Origin: CAXMMR01 sp965198995
GTDB lineage: Bacteria > Pseudomonadota > Alphaproteobacteria > Acetobacterales > Acetobacteraceae
Direction of reading: 5' to 3'
Length of the DNA: 64,000 nt
Assembly (NCBI GenBank): GCA_965198995.1
Contig: CBDAQG010000002.1
Coordinates: 744,001 to 808,000, forward strand
Below the pieces are notes generated by a model. That model was given only the letters and a program-made list of their open reading frames with translations, searched no databases and was not told where the DNA came from. The translations under genes were made by a program, and so were the position numbers. Positions 17,154 through 27,780 of the stretch are shown here, in pieces (the first letter of the stretch is position 1; each line of letters starts with the position of its first letter).

Positions 17154-18254
17154 TTATCTCAGGATGATCTCGACCCGGCGGTTCTGCGGCTCGCGCACGC
17201 CCTGGGCGGTCGGCACCAGGGGGTTGCTCTCGCCGTAGCCGTGGATGCCGATCTCCGAGCGCTGCACGCCGTCGCGGATCAGCTCCGCCTCGACCGACTT
17301 GGCGCGCCGCACGGACAGGCCCTGGTTGTAGCGAGCCGTGCCGGAGAGGTCGGTGTAGCCGTTGACCTCGATGCGCGTGGTCTGCACGTGGGTGGAGGCC
17401 TGGGCTGCCTCGCCGATGATCTGGCGAGCGCGCTGCGTCAGCTCGGCACGATCCCAGTCGAAGAAGACGAGGTAGGTGCGTGCCGGCTCGGGCGCGGGCG
17501 CTGCGACCGGCTGCGGCGGCGCGGGCGGCGGCGGCGGCGCGGGCTGGTAGAGCGCGTAGCGCAGGCCGATCATGAAGGTGTGGTTGAAGCTGTCGGTGAA
17601 GTCGGCATTGCCCTTGTTGACGCCGAAGGGCTGGTCGTGCGTCTCCGAGTAGGCCTGCTGGTTCAGGTCGCCGACGAAGCGATACTCGAGGGTGGCGGCC
17701 AGGCCCGGCACGCCGAACGGGTAGGCCACGCCGACGATGCCCTGGTAGGCGAAGTTGCCGTTGGTGCCGCCGACGCGATCAACGGAGTTCGCCGCCACGG
17801 TGGTCAGCGGCGACAGGTGCGTCCAGTTGTAGCCGGCGCCGACGCCGACATACGGGGTGACGCCGAGGGCGTTCAGACCAAAGGCGTTCAGGTCGAAATC
17901 ATACAGCACGTTGACCAGGGCGCCGTAGCTCTCCTGGCGGCCGGTGGTCGACCCGGGGGCGCTCGCGCCGCCGAGCTCGCGCACGCTGCTGTAGAGGTAG
18001 TCGCCCTCAAGCTCGATGCGCAGGCCGTTGCCGAGGCCGTAGCCGACCGACGCCTGCCCGGTTGCGCCATCGCTCCAGGAGTAGTGTCCACCGGTGGCGT
18101 TGGTGACGGGCGAGAAGTGGACGCCCTCATCCATCAGGATGTTGTAGCCGCCGCCCAGGCTGATGTAGGGCCCGGTGATGGTGTCGGCGCTCGCGGCACC
18201 GGCATAGCCGGCCGCAATCACCGTGCTCGCCAGAAGAAGATTTCGCATACGCAT
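17154..18254 (-). CDS. OmpA-like outer-membrane protein, paralogue 2
   Basis: 366 residues from ATG 18254, chosen because AAGGA lies nine bases upstream; an ATG two codons later is in frame, and an upstream extension lacks coding character. Signal peptide ending ASAD, a beta-barrel of about 230 residues opening with TGPYISLGGGYN, a proline-rich linker, and an OmpA peptidoglycan-binding domain (YLVFFDWDRAEL, GYTDLSG, NRRVEIILR) almost identical to that of the protein at 7165-8316. The barrels have diverged more than the OmpA domains. Expected role: outer-membrane anchoring or porin. Confidence 0.92.
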   Translation of the reverse strand: MRMRNLLLASTVIAAGYAGAASADTITGPYISLGGGYNILMDEGVHFSPVTNATGGHYSWSDGATGQASVGYGLGNGLRIELEGDYLYSSVRELGGASAPGSTTGRQESYGALVNVLYDFDLNAFGLNALGVTPYVGVGAGYNWTHLSPLTTVAANSVDRVGGTNGNFAYQGIVGVAYPFGVPGLAATLEYRFVGDLNQQAYSETHDQPFGVNKGNADFTDSFNHTFMIGLRYALYQPAPPPPPAPPQPVAAPAPEPARTYLVFFDWDRAELTQRARQIIGEAAQASTHVQTTRIEVNGYTDLSGTARYNQGLSVRRAKSVEAELIRDGVQRSEIGIHGYGESNPLVPTAQGVREPQNRRVEIILR

Positions 18255-18947
18255 CTCTATCAGTCCTTCATTCGTCAACGCGGCGGCGTCCCGTGGTTGG
18301 GCTGCGACACGCGAGCTACTGGGGTAAGAACAATCAGGTTCGAGTGGTTGCTGCTTTGAAGGGCTTTCCGCACTGTTCAGTGCCATCGGCAAGTCACTGT
18401 GGTACCGCTGTTACACTCCTCCCGATCGGCCTCCCCATCCGTGCCCAAACCTGTCCAGCGTTGGGGGGTGTGCCGAGGCCGACGACGTCATACAGGATCG
18501 AACAGGTTGCGTCACGAAGGCTGTTGCTGCGCGATATCATGTCTGCCGAGCGCCGCGCGACGCCAGCTTGACCATGCGCTGCGCCGCCGCCGATCGCAGC
18601 GGCGCGGGCACCAGACCGCCGTTGTTGGGTCGGTAAGCCATTGTGCAATATGGTTTTTCGGTCTAAAACCCGGCGGCTGACTCGTTCCGGTGTCTGATGA
18701 TCTCCGCCCCTGTGACGAGTTGCGTTTCGTTACCGGTATGGACGAAAAGACTTGACTGTGTCGGCGGCAACTCAAATCGCCGCCGATACAACTAGAAAGT
18801 GTGGCCGATCCGCATCAAACCGGAGGTTGTATCACGGCGTTGTGACAAGTATTGCCGCGCGTTCAGGCCACCAGTACTCGTGTCGTTCAAGTCTGTGACA
18901 GAGAAGCAACACCCGAGCAACACGTTGCGTGTTCGTAACGTAACTGC
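18255..18947. other. Intergenic region upstream of the second ompA-like gene, no gene seen
   Basis: About 690 bases without a convincing CDS; the short ORFs here lack ribosome sites and family motifs. It holds a perfect 14-bp palindrome GCACTGTTCAGTGC at 18370-18383, about 115 bases upstream of the OmpA-like start, and several short inverted repeats (for example ACACGTTGCGTGT near 18920). Composition is AT-richer than the neighbours. The OmpA-like promoter is probably in the first 150 bases. Confidence 0.55.
18370..18383. promoter_or_regulatory. Palindromic operator candidate upstream of ompA-like gene 2
   Basis: GCACTG-TT-CAGTGC is a perfect inverted repeat with 6-bp arms at a promoter-like distance from the start at 18254. 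The binding factor is unknown. Confidence 0.35.
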
Positions 18948-20960
<2,013 letters not shown>

Positions 20961-21198
20961 CGTTACGGATTCTCCGTGTGTCATCTGCCTTTGGGCAGAC
21001 GAAATGTCCTCAATCGCACCATGTCGACCGACAGGTGCACGAACGGCCGTGCCGACGAGCAGCAACGTCGCCAAACTGCACAGAATTGTGGGGTCGATGC
21101 TACCCGTTGAACCAAGAAAGTTTAGCTTTGGCCAAACTCTAGCAGCATAGGGCATGTCTGTACTACCATTGTGTTTTTGAGGAAGCGTTGAGGACGAA

Positions 21199-21256
21199 GC
21201 AAGGCCAGGGGCTTTGCCCCCTGGACTCCATTAAAGGCGAAGCCTTTATAATCCGT
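21199..21256. repeat. Repeat family B, copy 4 (short)
   Basis: Contains GCCAGGGGCTTTGCCCCCTGG and the AAAGGCGAAGCCTTT hairpin, ending at the ruvX stop codon. The upstream stretch 20961-21198 holds a small hairpin TCTGCC-TTTG-GGCAGA (20984-20999) in the leader of the glycosidase-like gene. Confidence 0.85.
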
Positions 21257-21771
21257 TACTGAAGTACAACGGGATTTGGGGTTGGGGCCTTGGCCGACGC
21301 GTCCAGCGCTCCCTGCAGCATGTAAGCGGCCGCCGCCTGATCGACCGCCGCCGCACGCCGGGCCCGGCTCGCATCCATCTCGCCGATCAGCATCCGGTTC
21401 ACCGCCGCCGAGCTGAGCCGCTCGTCCCACAGCGCGTGCGGCAGGCCGGTCGCCGCCGAGATCGCCCGCGCCCAATCGCGCGCCGCCTGCGCTGCCGGGC
21501 CGAAGCGGCCATCCATGCCGAGCGGCAGCCCGACCACCAGCCCGCCGGCGCCATGCCGCCGGGCGAGTGCCGCGAGCTCGGCCGCGTTCTGCGCCAGCTT
21601 GCGGCGCGACAACTGGGTGAGTGGGCTCGCCAGCATCAGCCCGACGTCGGACAGCGCGACGCCGATCACCCGCCGTCCCGGGTCGAGCCCGAGCAGCCGC
21701 GCCCCGGCCGGCAGCGCCGTCCGCAGCGCCCGCAGCTCGCCCGCCAGTCCGCTCAGGTTGAACACCGCCAT
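21256..21771 (-). CDS. ruvX: RuvX/YqgF-type Holliday junction resolvase-like protein
   Basis: 171 residues from ATG 21771; an in-frame GTG at 21798 is possible but adds non-conserved residues. RNase H-like fold motifs: LLGLDPGRRVIGVALSD (catalytic D30), GGLVVGLPLGMDG, WDERLSS, and DQAAAAYMLQGALD. The family matures the 5' end of pre-16S rRNA and/or resolves Holliday junctions. It is divergent from gatC with about 50 bases between starts. Confidence 0.92.
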   Translation of the reverse strand: MAVFNLSGLAGELRALRTALPAGARLLGLDPGRRVIGVALSDVGLMLASPLTQLSRRKLAQNAAELAALARRHGAGGLVVGLPLGMDGRFGPAAQAARDWARAISAATGLPHALWDERLSSAAVNRMLIGEMDASRARRAAAVDQAAAAYMLQGALDASAKAPTPNPVVLQ

Positions 21772-21820
21772 GCCCGCCGGTATGGTCCGCCGCCTCACGC
21801 CCTATCAAGGACCAGCGCGC

Positions 21821-22101
21821 TTGCTCGAACCCGCGACTGTCCGCCGCATCGCCCGTCTGGCCCGCATCCGGCTGGAGGAGGCCGAAATCGCCCCCCTGCA
21901 GCAGGAGCTCGGCCGCATCCTCGGCTGGATCGAGCAGCTCGCCGAGGTCGACGTCGAGGGTGTCGCCCCGCTCGCCGGCGGCGCCCAGATCGCGCTCCGC
22001 CTGCGCGAGGACAGGGTGACCGACGGCGCCATCACCGAGCAGGTGCTCGCCAACGCCCCCGAGCGCGCCGGCGACTTCTACGCGGTGCCGAAGGTCGTCG
22101 A

Positions 22102-22105
<4 letters not shown>
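21821..22105 (+). CDS. gatC: Asp-tRNA(Asn)/Glu-tRNA(Gln) amidotransferase subunit GatC
   Basis: 94 residues from TTG 21821, favoured because AAGGA sits nine bases upstream and because GatC normally begins just before the TVRRIARLARI helix; an ATG at 21782 would add 13 residues. The small subunit stabilises GatA-GatB in the complex that converts misacylated Glu-tRNA(Gln) or Asp-tRNA(Asn). The TGA stop overlaps the GTG of gatA. Confidence 0.92.
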
Positions 22106-23576
<1,471 letters not shown>

Positions 23577-23577
<1 letters not shown>

Positions 23578-23692
23578 GGAAGGGCTTCTTTTTTGAAAAA
23601 AGAAGCAAAAAACTTTTGCTAGAAAGTCGAGCCATGACAATCCAACGAGCAAAAGTTTTTTGGTCCTTTTTTTCAAAAAAGGACCGCTTCCT
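23577..23692. repeat. Repeat family A, full copy 3 (between gatA and gatB)
   Basis: The left hairpin GCTTC/GAAGC around T6-G-A6 is followed by AAAAAACTTTTG. The right half CAAAAGTTTTTTG leads into a hairpin GGTCC/GGACC around T7-C-A6. The right arm of that hairpin contains AAGGA, which is at ribosome-binding distance from the TTG start of gatB. Confidence 0.9.
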
Positions 23693-25141
23693 TTGACTTA
23701 TGCCATCGAAGGCAGCACCGGCGCCTGGGAAGTTGTCGTCGGCCTCGAGGTGCACGCCCAGGTGACCAGCGCGGCCAAACTGTTCTCCGGCGCCTCCACC
23801 GAGTATGGGGCGCCGCCAAACAGCCAGGTCAGCTTCGTCGACGCCGCTTTTCCGGGCATGCTGCCGGTGGTCAACCGCGAATGCGTCGCCCAGGCGGTGC
23901 GCACGGGCCTCGGCCTCGAGGCGCAGATCAACGTCATGAGCCGCTTCGACCGCAAGAACTACTTCTATGCGGACCTGCCGGCCGGCTACCAGATCAGCCA
24001 GTTCGAGCACCCGATCGTCGGCGCCGGCATCGTCGCAATCGAGCTCCCCGACGGCTCGACGCGCCAGATCGGCGTCACCCGGCTGCATCTGGAGCAGGAC
24101 GCCGGCAAGTCGCTGCACGACCAGGATCCGTCACGCTCCTTCATCGACCTCAACCGCGCCGGCGTGGCGCTGATGGAGATCGTCAGCGAGCCCGACCTGC
24201 GCTCGCCCGAGGAGGCCGGCCTTTATCTGCGCAAGCTGCGCACCATCCTGCGCTATCTGGGCACCTGCGACGGCAACATGGAGGAGGGCTCCATGCGCGC
24301 CGACGTCAACGTCTCGGTGCGCCGCCACGGCGAGCCGTTCCGCACCCGTTGCGAGATCAAGAATGTGAACTCGGTGCGCTTCGTCATGCACGCGATCGAG
24401 GCCGAGGCGCGCCGCCAGGTGGCGCTGTGGGAAGCCGGCGACACGGTGCAGCAGGAGACCCGCCTCTACGACCCGGCGCGCGGCGAGACCCGCTCGATGC
24501 GCTCCAAGGAGGACGCGCACGACTACCGCTACTTCCCCGACCCCGACCTGCTGCCGCTGGTGCTCGACGAGGATTGGATCGCCGAGCTCAAGCGCGCCCT
24601 GCCCGAGTTGCCGGACGCCAAGCGCGACCGCTTCGTCGCCCAGTACGGCCTTGCCGTCTACGACGCCACCGTGCTGGTCGCCGAGCAGCCGGTCGCCGAC
24701 TTCTTCGAGACCGTGGCTGCCGGCCGCGACGCCCGCCTCGCCGCCAACCTGATCACCGGCGACCTGTTCGCCGCCCTCAACCGCACCGGCACCACGATCG
24801 CGACCTCGCCGGTCTCTGCCGCCGCGCTGGGCGGCCTGCTCGACCTGCTGGCCGACGGCACCCTCAACGGCCGCCTCGCCAAGGAGGTGTTTGAGGCGAT
24901 GGTTGAAACCGGCGAACCCCCAGCCGCAATCGTGGCCAGCCGTGGCCTGCGCCAGGTCACCGACACCGGCGCCATCGACGCGGCGGTGGACGCCGTGCTG
25001 GCCGCCAACCCGGACAAGCTGGCGGAGTACCACGCCGGCAAGGACAAGCTGTTCGGCTTCTTCGTCGGGCAGGTGATGAAGCGCATGGCCGGCAAGGGTA
25101 ATCCGGCGCTGGTCAACGAGGCGCTGCGGCGTCGGGTCTGA
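23693..25141 (+). CDS. gatB: Asp-tRNA(Asn)/Glu-tRNA(Gln) amidotransferase subunit GatB
   Basis: 482 residues from TTG 23693, chosen because homologues start a few residues before WEVVVGLEVHAQ and because AAGGA (23679-23683) lies nine bases upstream; a longer frame would translate the repeat. Conserved blocks: GLEVHAQ, KNYFYADLPAGYQISQ, RLHLEQDAGKS, EGSMRADVNVS, and the carboxy-terminal YqeY-like tail (AKEVFEAM, NPDKLAEY). It is the kinase/amide-forming subunit that acts on the charged tRNA. The context with gatCA is complete. Confidence 0.96.
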   Translation: MTYAIEGSTGAWEVVVGLEVHAQVTSAAKLFSGASTEYGAPPNSQVSFVDAAFPGMLPVVNRECVAQAVRTGLGLEAQINVMSRFDRKNYFYADLPAGYQISQFEHPIVGAGIVAIELPDGSTRQIGVTRLHLEQDAGKSLHDQDPSRSFIDLNRAGVALMEIVSEPDLRSPEEAGLYLRKLRTILRYLGTCDGNMEEGSMRADVNVSVRRHGEPFRTRCEIKNVNSVRFVMHAIEAEARRQVALWEAGDTVQQETRLYDPARGETRSMRSKEDAHDYRYFPDPDLLPLVLDEDWIAELKRALPELPDAKRDRFVAQYGLAVYDATVLVAEQPVADFFETVAAGRDARLAANLITGDLFAALNRTGTTIATSPVSAAALGGLLDLLADGTLNGRLAKEVFEAMVETGEPPAAIVASRGLRQVTDTGAIDAAVDAVLAANPDKLAEYHAGKDKLFGFFVGQVMKRMAGKGNPALVNEALRRRV

Positions 25142-25152
25142 GCGAAGACGAA

Positions 25153-25437
25153 AGGCCAGGAGCTCTGCTCCTGGACCTCGCACGCGCTAGCGTGCATTCG
25201 CACGACGGCGGCGCCCCCAGACCCGCATCCGTGGGAACTCACCGGGCGCTTTCTTGCTTGGTGAGGCCACTCGGTTCTGCCTCTCCCACCGCCCTGTCCT
25301 CTCCAGGTGACCATGAATAAGGCATGGATTTGAGAGGCTTCGCCTTTGATGGGGGCCAGGGGCGGAGTGAGTCCCGGGGTTCCGACGGCGCGAAGCGCCG
25401 TTGGAAGGGCTCACGGAGGGAAAGCCCCTGGCCTTGC
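25153..25437. repeat. Repeat family B, copy 5 (composite)
   Basis: Modules in order: CCAGGAGCTCTGCTCCTGG, CACGCGCTAGCGTG, the CGGCGCCCCCAGACCCGC block, a linker of about 110 bases with no recognised features, a diverged GAGGCTTCGCCTTTGATGG, and the long CCGACGGCGCGAAGCGCCGT palindrome module ending in CCCCTGGCCTT. It occupies most of the gap between gatB and tRNA-Ser. Confidence 0.83.
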
Positions 25438-25504
25438 TTCCGTTTGACGCCCCATGCCTCGATCCGTAGAAAGGACACGCAAACGCCGTGTTGCACCTTC
25501 CGGC

Positions 25505-25597
25505 GGAGGGGTGGCCGAGTGGCTGAAGGCGGCGGTTTGCTAAACCGTTGTACGCTGTCAAGGCGTACCGTGAGTTCGAATCTCATCCCCTCCGCCA
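25505..25597 (+). tRNA. tRNA-Ser (GCT)
   Basis: Acceptor GGAGGGG pairs with CCCCTCC, discriminator G, and CCA is encoded. The anticodon loop reads TTGCTAA, giving GCT (serine). The long variable arm TACGCTGTCAAGGCGTA is as expected for a class II tRNA. 93 nt. Confidence 0.96.
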
Positions 25598-25641
25598 AGG
25601 TGCCTGACCGATTGGGTGCCTAACGGCCTGGGGGCGATGGT

Positions 25642-26130
25642 TTGGACGAGAGCGCCGAGGCTGACCGCATCCTGCCATTGCTGCGCGCCGCCATGCGCCG
25701 GCTGGTCGCCGGCGTTGCCGTCATCACCACTTACGACGGGCGCGAGCCGCATGGCATGACCGCGACGTCGGTCAGCTCGCTCTCCTTCGAGCCGCCCTCA
25801 CTGCTGGTCTGCATCAACCGCTCCGCCTCGATGCATGACATCCTGGAGGCGTCCGGCCGCTTCTGCGTCAACCTGCTCTCGCGCAACCAGGAGACGCTCG
25901 GCCTGCGCTTCGCCCAGAAGCCGGACGGTCCGTCCCGCTTCGACACCGTCGACTGGACGAGCCTGCACGGCCTGCCGCGCCTGGGCGGGGCGCAGGCCAG
26001 CATCTTCTGCACCAAGGCGGCATACCTGCGCTTCGGCAGCCACACGATCTTCGTCGGCACCGTGGACGACGTCGAAGTCGGCGCCGCGGTCGACCCGCTG
26101 ACCTATCTGGACGGCAAGTTCCTGCCGTAA
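25642..26130 (+). CDS. Flavin reductase-like domain protein
   Basis: 162 residues from TTG 25642. The fold is the FMN-binding split-barrel of flavin:NAD(P)H oxidoreductases (HpaC/RutF type): MRRLVAGVAVITTYDG, HGMTATSVSSLSFEPPSLLVCINRSAS, FCVNLLSRNQ, and the histidine-containing GSHTIFVGTVDDVE segment. Such proteins reduce FMN or FAD for a partner monooxygenase; no partner is adjacent, though an LLM-type oxidoreductase is coded at 54150-55169. It lies 44 bases after tRNA-Ser. Confidence 0.85.
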   Translation: MDESAEADRILPLLRAAMRRLVAGVAVITTYDGREPHGMTATSVSSLSFEPPSLLVCINRSASMHDILEASGRFCVNLLSRNQETLGLRFAQKPDGPSRFDTVDWTSLHGLPRLGGAQASIFCTKAAYLRFGSHTIFVGTVDDVEVGAAVDPLTYLDGKFLP

Positions 26131-26267
26131 GGCAGGCCAGGGCTGTCTGCCCTGCACCCGATTGAAGGCGAAGCCTTTAAAATCCACGCCTTATTCGTGT
26201 TCCTACGGCGAACCCGAGGCCGTGGCTCACGCGTGACGGTGACCAGAGGCAGCGCCTCCGGCCTTGC
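26131..26267. repeat. Repeat family B, copy 6
   Basis: Begins at the stop of the flavin reductase gene with CCAGGGC/GCCCTG, then GAAGGCGAAGCCTTTAAAATCC, a diverged linker, CACGCGTGACGG and CAGAGGCAGCGCCTCCGGCCTT. This copy is more degenerate than copies 1 and 11. Confidence 0.75.
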
Positions 26268-26367
26268 CGCGAATTGTTTCTTTACAGCGACATTGCGACG
26301 GTGCGTGGCGGCGAGGCAGCCACCCGCTGCCATCCCTCGGCGCCACGTTCACGCTCGGAGACTCGCT

Positions 26368-27336
26368 TTGGCTCAACTGACCCGTTTGCACGCGCGGCAG
26401 GCCCGTTCCTCGGCGGTCGCCGAGACGGCGCGCGCCTACGACGCCGCAGGGCGTGACTACCTGACCTATGCGGACGGCGACGGCGCCGAGTTGTTCAGCT
26501 TCAACAGTTGCTACAGCTTCGCCGACCGTGAGATCTGGCGCCGGCTTGACGCCACGCTCACGCACCTGGCGGCGAGCGGGCGGCGCACCGTGCGGCTGCT
26601 CGACGTCGGCTGTGGGCCTGGCACCTGGCTGCGCCGGATGGCGCTGCGCGCCCGCCAGCTCGGCTTCGTCGACGTGGTGGCGCATGGGTTGGACATCTCG
26701 CCGGCGATGATCGCGCTGGCCGAGGCCGACGCCGCCATGCTGGCCGACCGCCCGATCCGGCTCAGCGTCTCGCTCGACGACGTGACGCAGGGCCTGCGCT
26801 ACGCCGACAACAGCTTCGACATCACCGTCTGCCTGTACGGCGTGCTGAACCACCTGCCGGTGGCGACGCACGACCACGTCGCGGCCGAGCTGAGCCGGGT
26901 CACCGCCGAGAGGCTGTTCGTCACCGTGCGCACGGTGGGCAGCCTGCCGACGATCTATGTCGACGCGCTCGAGCATGCCTGCGCCTTTCATCAGGACAAC
27001 AAGGCCGACCGGATGGATGTCGACCTGGTCGACGGGCGCCATCTCGCTTTCACCTCGCACCTCTTCACCGGGCAGGATCTGCGCCGGGTGTTCGAGCCTT
27101 ACCTAGCGGGCTCGGCCCTGGTCGGGCTCGACGTGTTCCACAGCCGCTTCGCCTCGAACCCGCACTGGAATCCGCCGGCGATCGCCGACCAGGACGCCTT
27201 CGAGACCGACCTCGACGCGCTGGAGCAGCGTTACGCCTCGGACCCGCACTTCATCGACCGCGCGGCGCACATCCTGCTGATCGGCGAGCGCGGCGCGGCG
27301 GCGCCGGTCGGCCGTGCCGGCAGGAGCCGCATTTGA
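26368..27336 (+). CDS. Class I SAM-dependent methyltransferase
   Basis: 322 residues from TTG 26368 with GGAG seven bases upstream; the longer in-frame reading passes through repeat B. Rossmann-type SAM-binding motif LLDVGCGPGTWLRRM, the acidic residue after strand 2 (HGLDISPAM), and motif post-II SFDITVCLYGVLNHLP. The substrate is unknown. It overlaps the next small gene by four bases (TTGA), suggesting a two-gene unit. Confidence 0.83.
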   Translation: MAQLTRLHARQARSSAVAETARAYDAAGRDYLTYADGDGAELFSFNSCYSFADREIWRRLDATLTHLAASGRRTVRLLDVGCGPGTWLRRMALRARQLGFVDVVAHGLDISPAMIALAEADAAMLADRPIRLSVSLDDVTQGLRYADNSFDITVCLYGVLNHLPVATHDHVAAELSRVTAERLFVTVRTVGSLPTIYVDALEHACAFHQDNKADRMDVDLVDGRHLAFTSHLFTGQDLRRVFEPYLAGSALVGLDVFHSRFASNPHWNPPAIADQDAFETDLDALEQRYASDPHFIDRAAHILLIGERGAAAPVGRAGRSRI

Positions 27337-27641
27337 CCGGGCGTGTGCAGCCCTGGCGGCTGGAGGAGGCGTCGCGGCGCTGCCTGCACGGTTGCCTGCG
27401 TCGCGGCCTGATGCTGGCCACGGTGTCGCTCGCCGCCAGCCTGGCCGGCGCGCATGACGTCATCCGCACCTGCAACGACCTGACGGGCACGTTCACCTTC
27501 GCGTCGCTGATCCTGATGGTCATTGCGCTGTATCGCCACGAGCAGGCCGGACGCGGCAGCCTGAACCTGTGGGACGAAGCACTGGCCTTCAACGCCTTCG
27601 CGCTGCTGGCCCACTTAGTCAGGCAAGCAGTCCTTGTCTGA
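27333..27641 (+). CDS. Small membrane protein of unknown function
   Basis: 102 residues from TTG 27333, overlapping the methyltransferase stop. Two hydrophobic segments are visible (LMLATVSLAASLAGA and FTFASLILMVIALY) with a basic amino terminus and a third weaker one near the end. No family recognised. The translational overlap with the methyltransferase is the only functional hint. Confidence 0.6.
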   Translation: MTGRVQPWRLEEASRRCLHGCLRRGLMLATVSLAASLAGAHDVIRTCNDLTGTFTFASLILMVIALYRHEQAGRGSLNLWDEALAFNAFALLAHLVRQAVLV

Positions 27642-27727
27642 CAAGAACCTTCATCTTGTAAATTGATCCAGCCAACCCCCTAGCCCGCATGCCAAAGGCG
27701 CCGTCCCGGCGGCGGCGCGACAGCGAA

Positions 27728-27772
27728 GCAAAAGTTTTTTGCTTCTTTTTTTCAAAAAAGAAGTGCTTGCCT
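27728..27772 (+). repeat. Repeat family A, half copy
   Basis: Only the right half is present: CAAAAGTTTTTTG, then a hairpin CTTC/GAAG around T7-C-A6. It ends eight bases before the M1 peptidase start codon. The left half is absent or degraded beyond recognition. Confidence 0.85.
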
Positions 27773-27780
27773 CCCTCCGC

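Noticed and set aside
18399..18775. Short ORFs in the intergenic region upstream of the second ompA-like gene
   Set aside because: They lack ribosome sites and recognisable domains, and are found on both strands as expected by chance.
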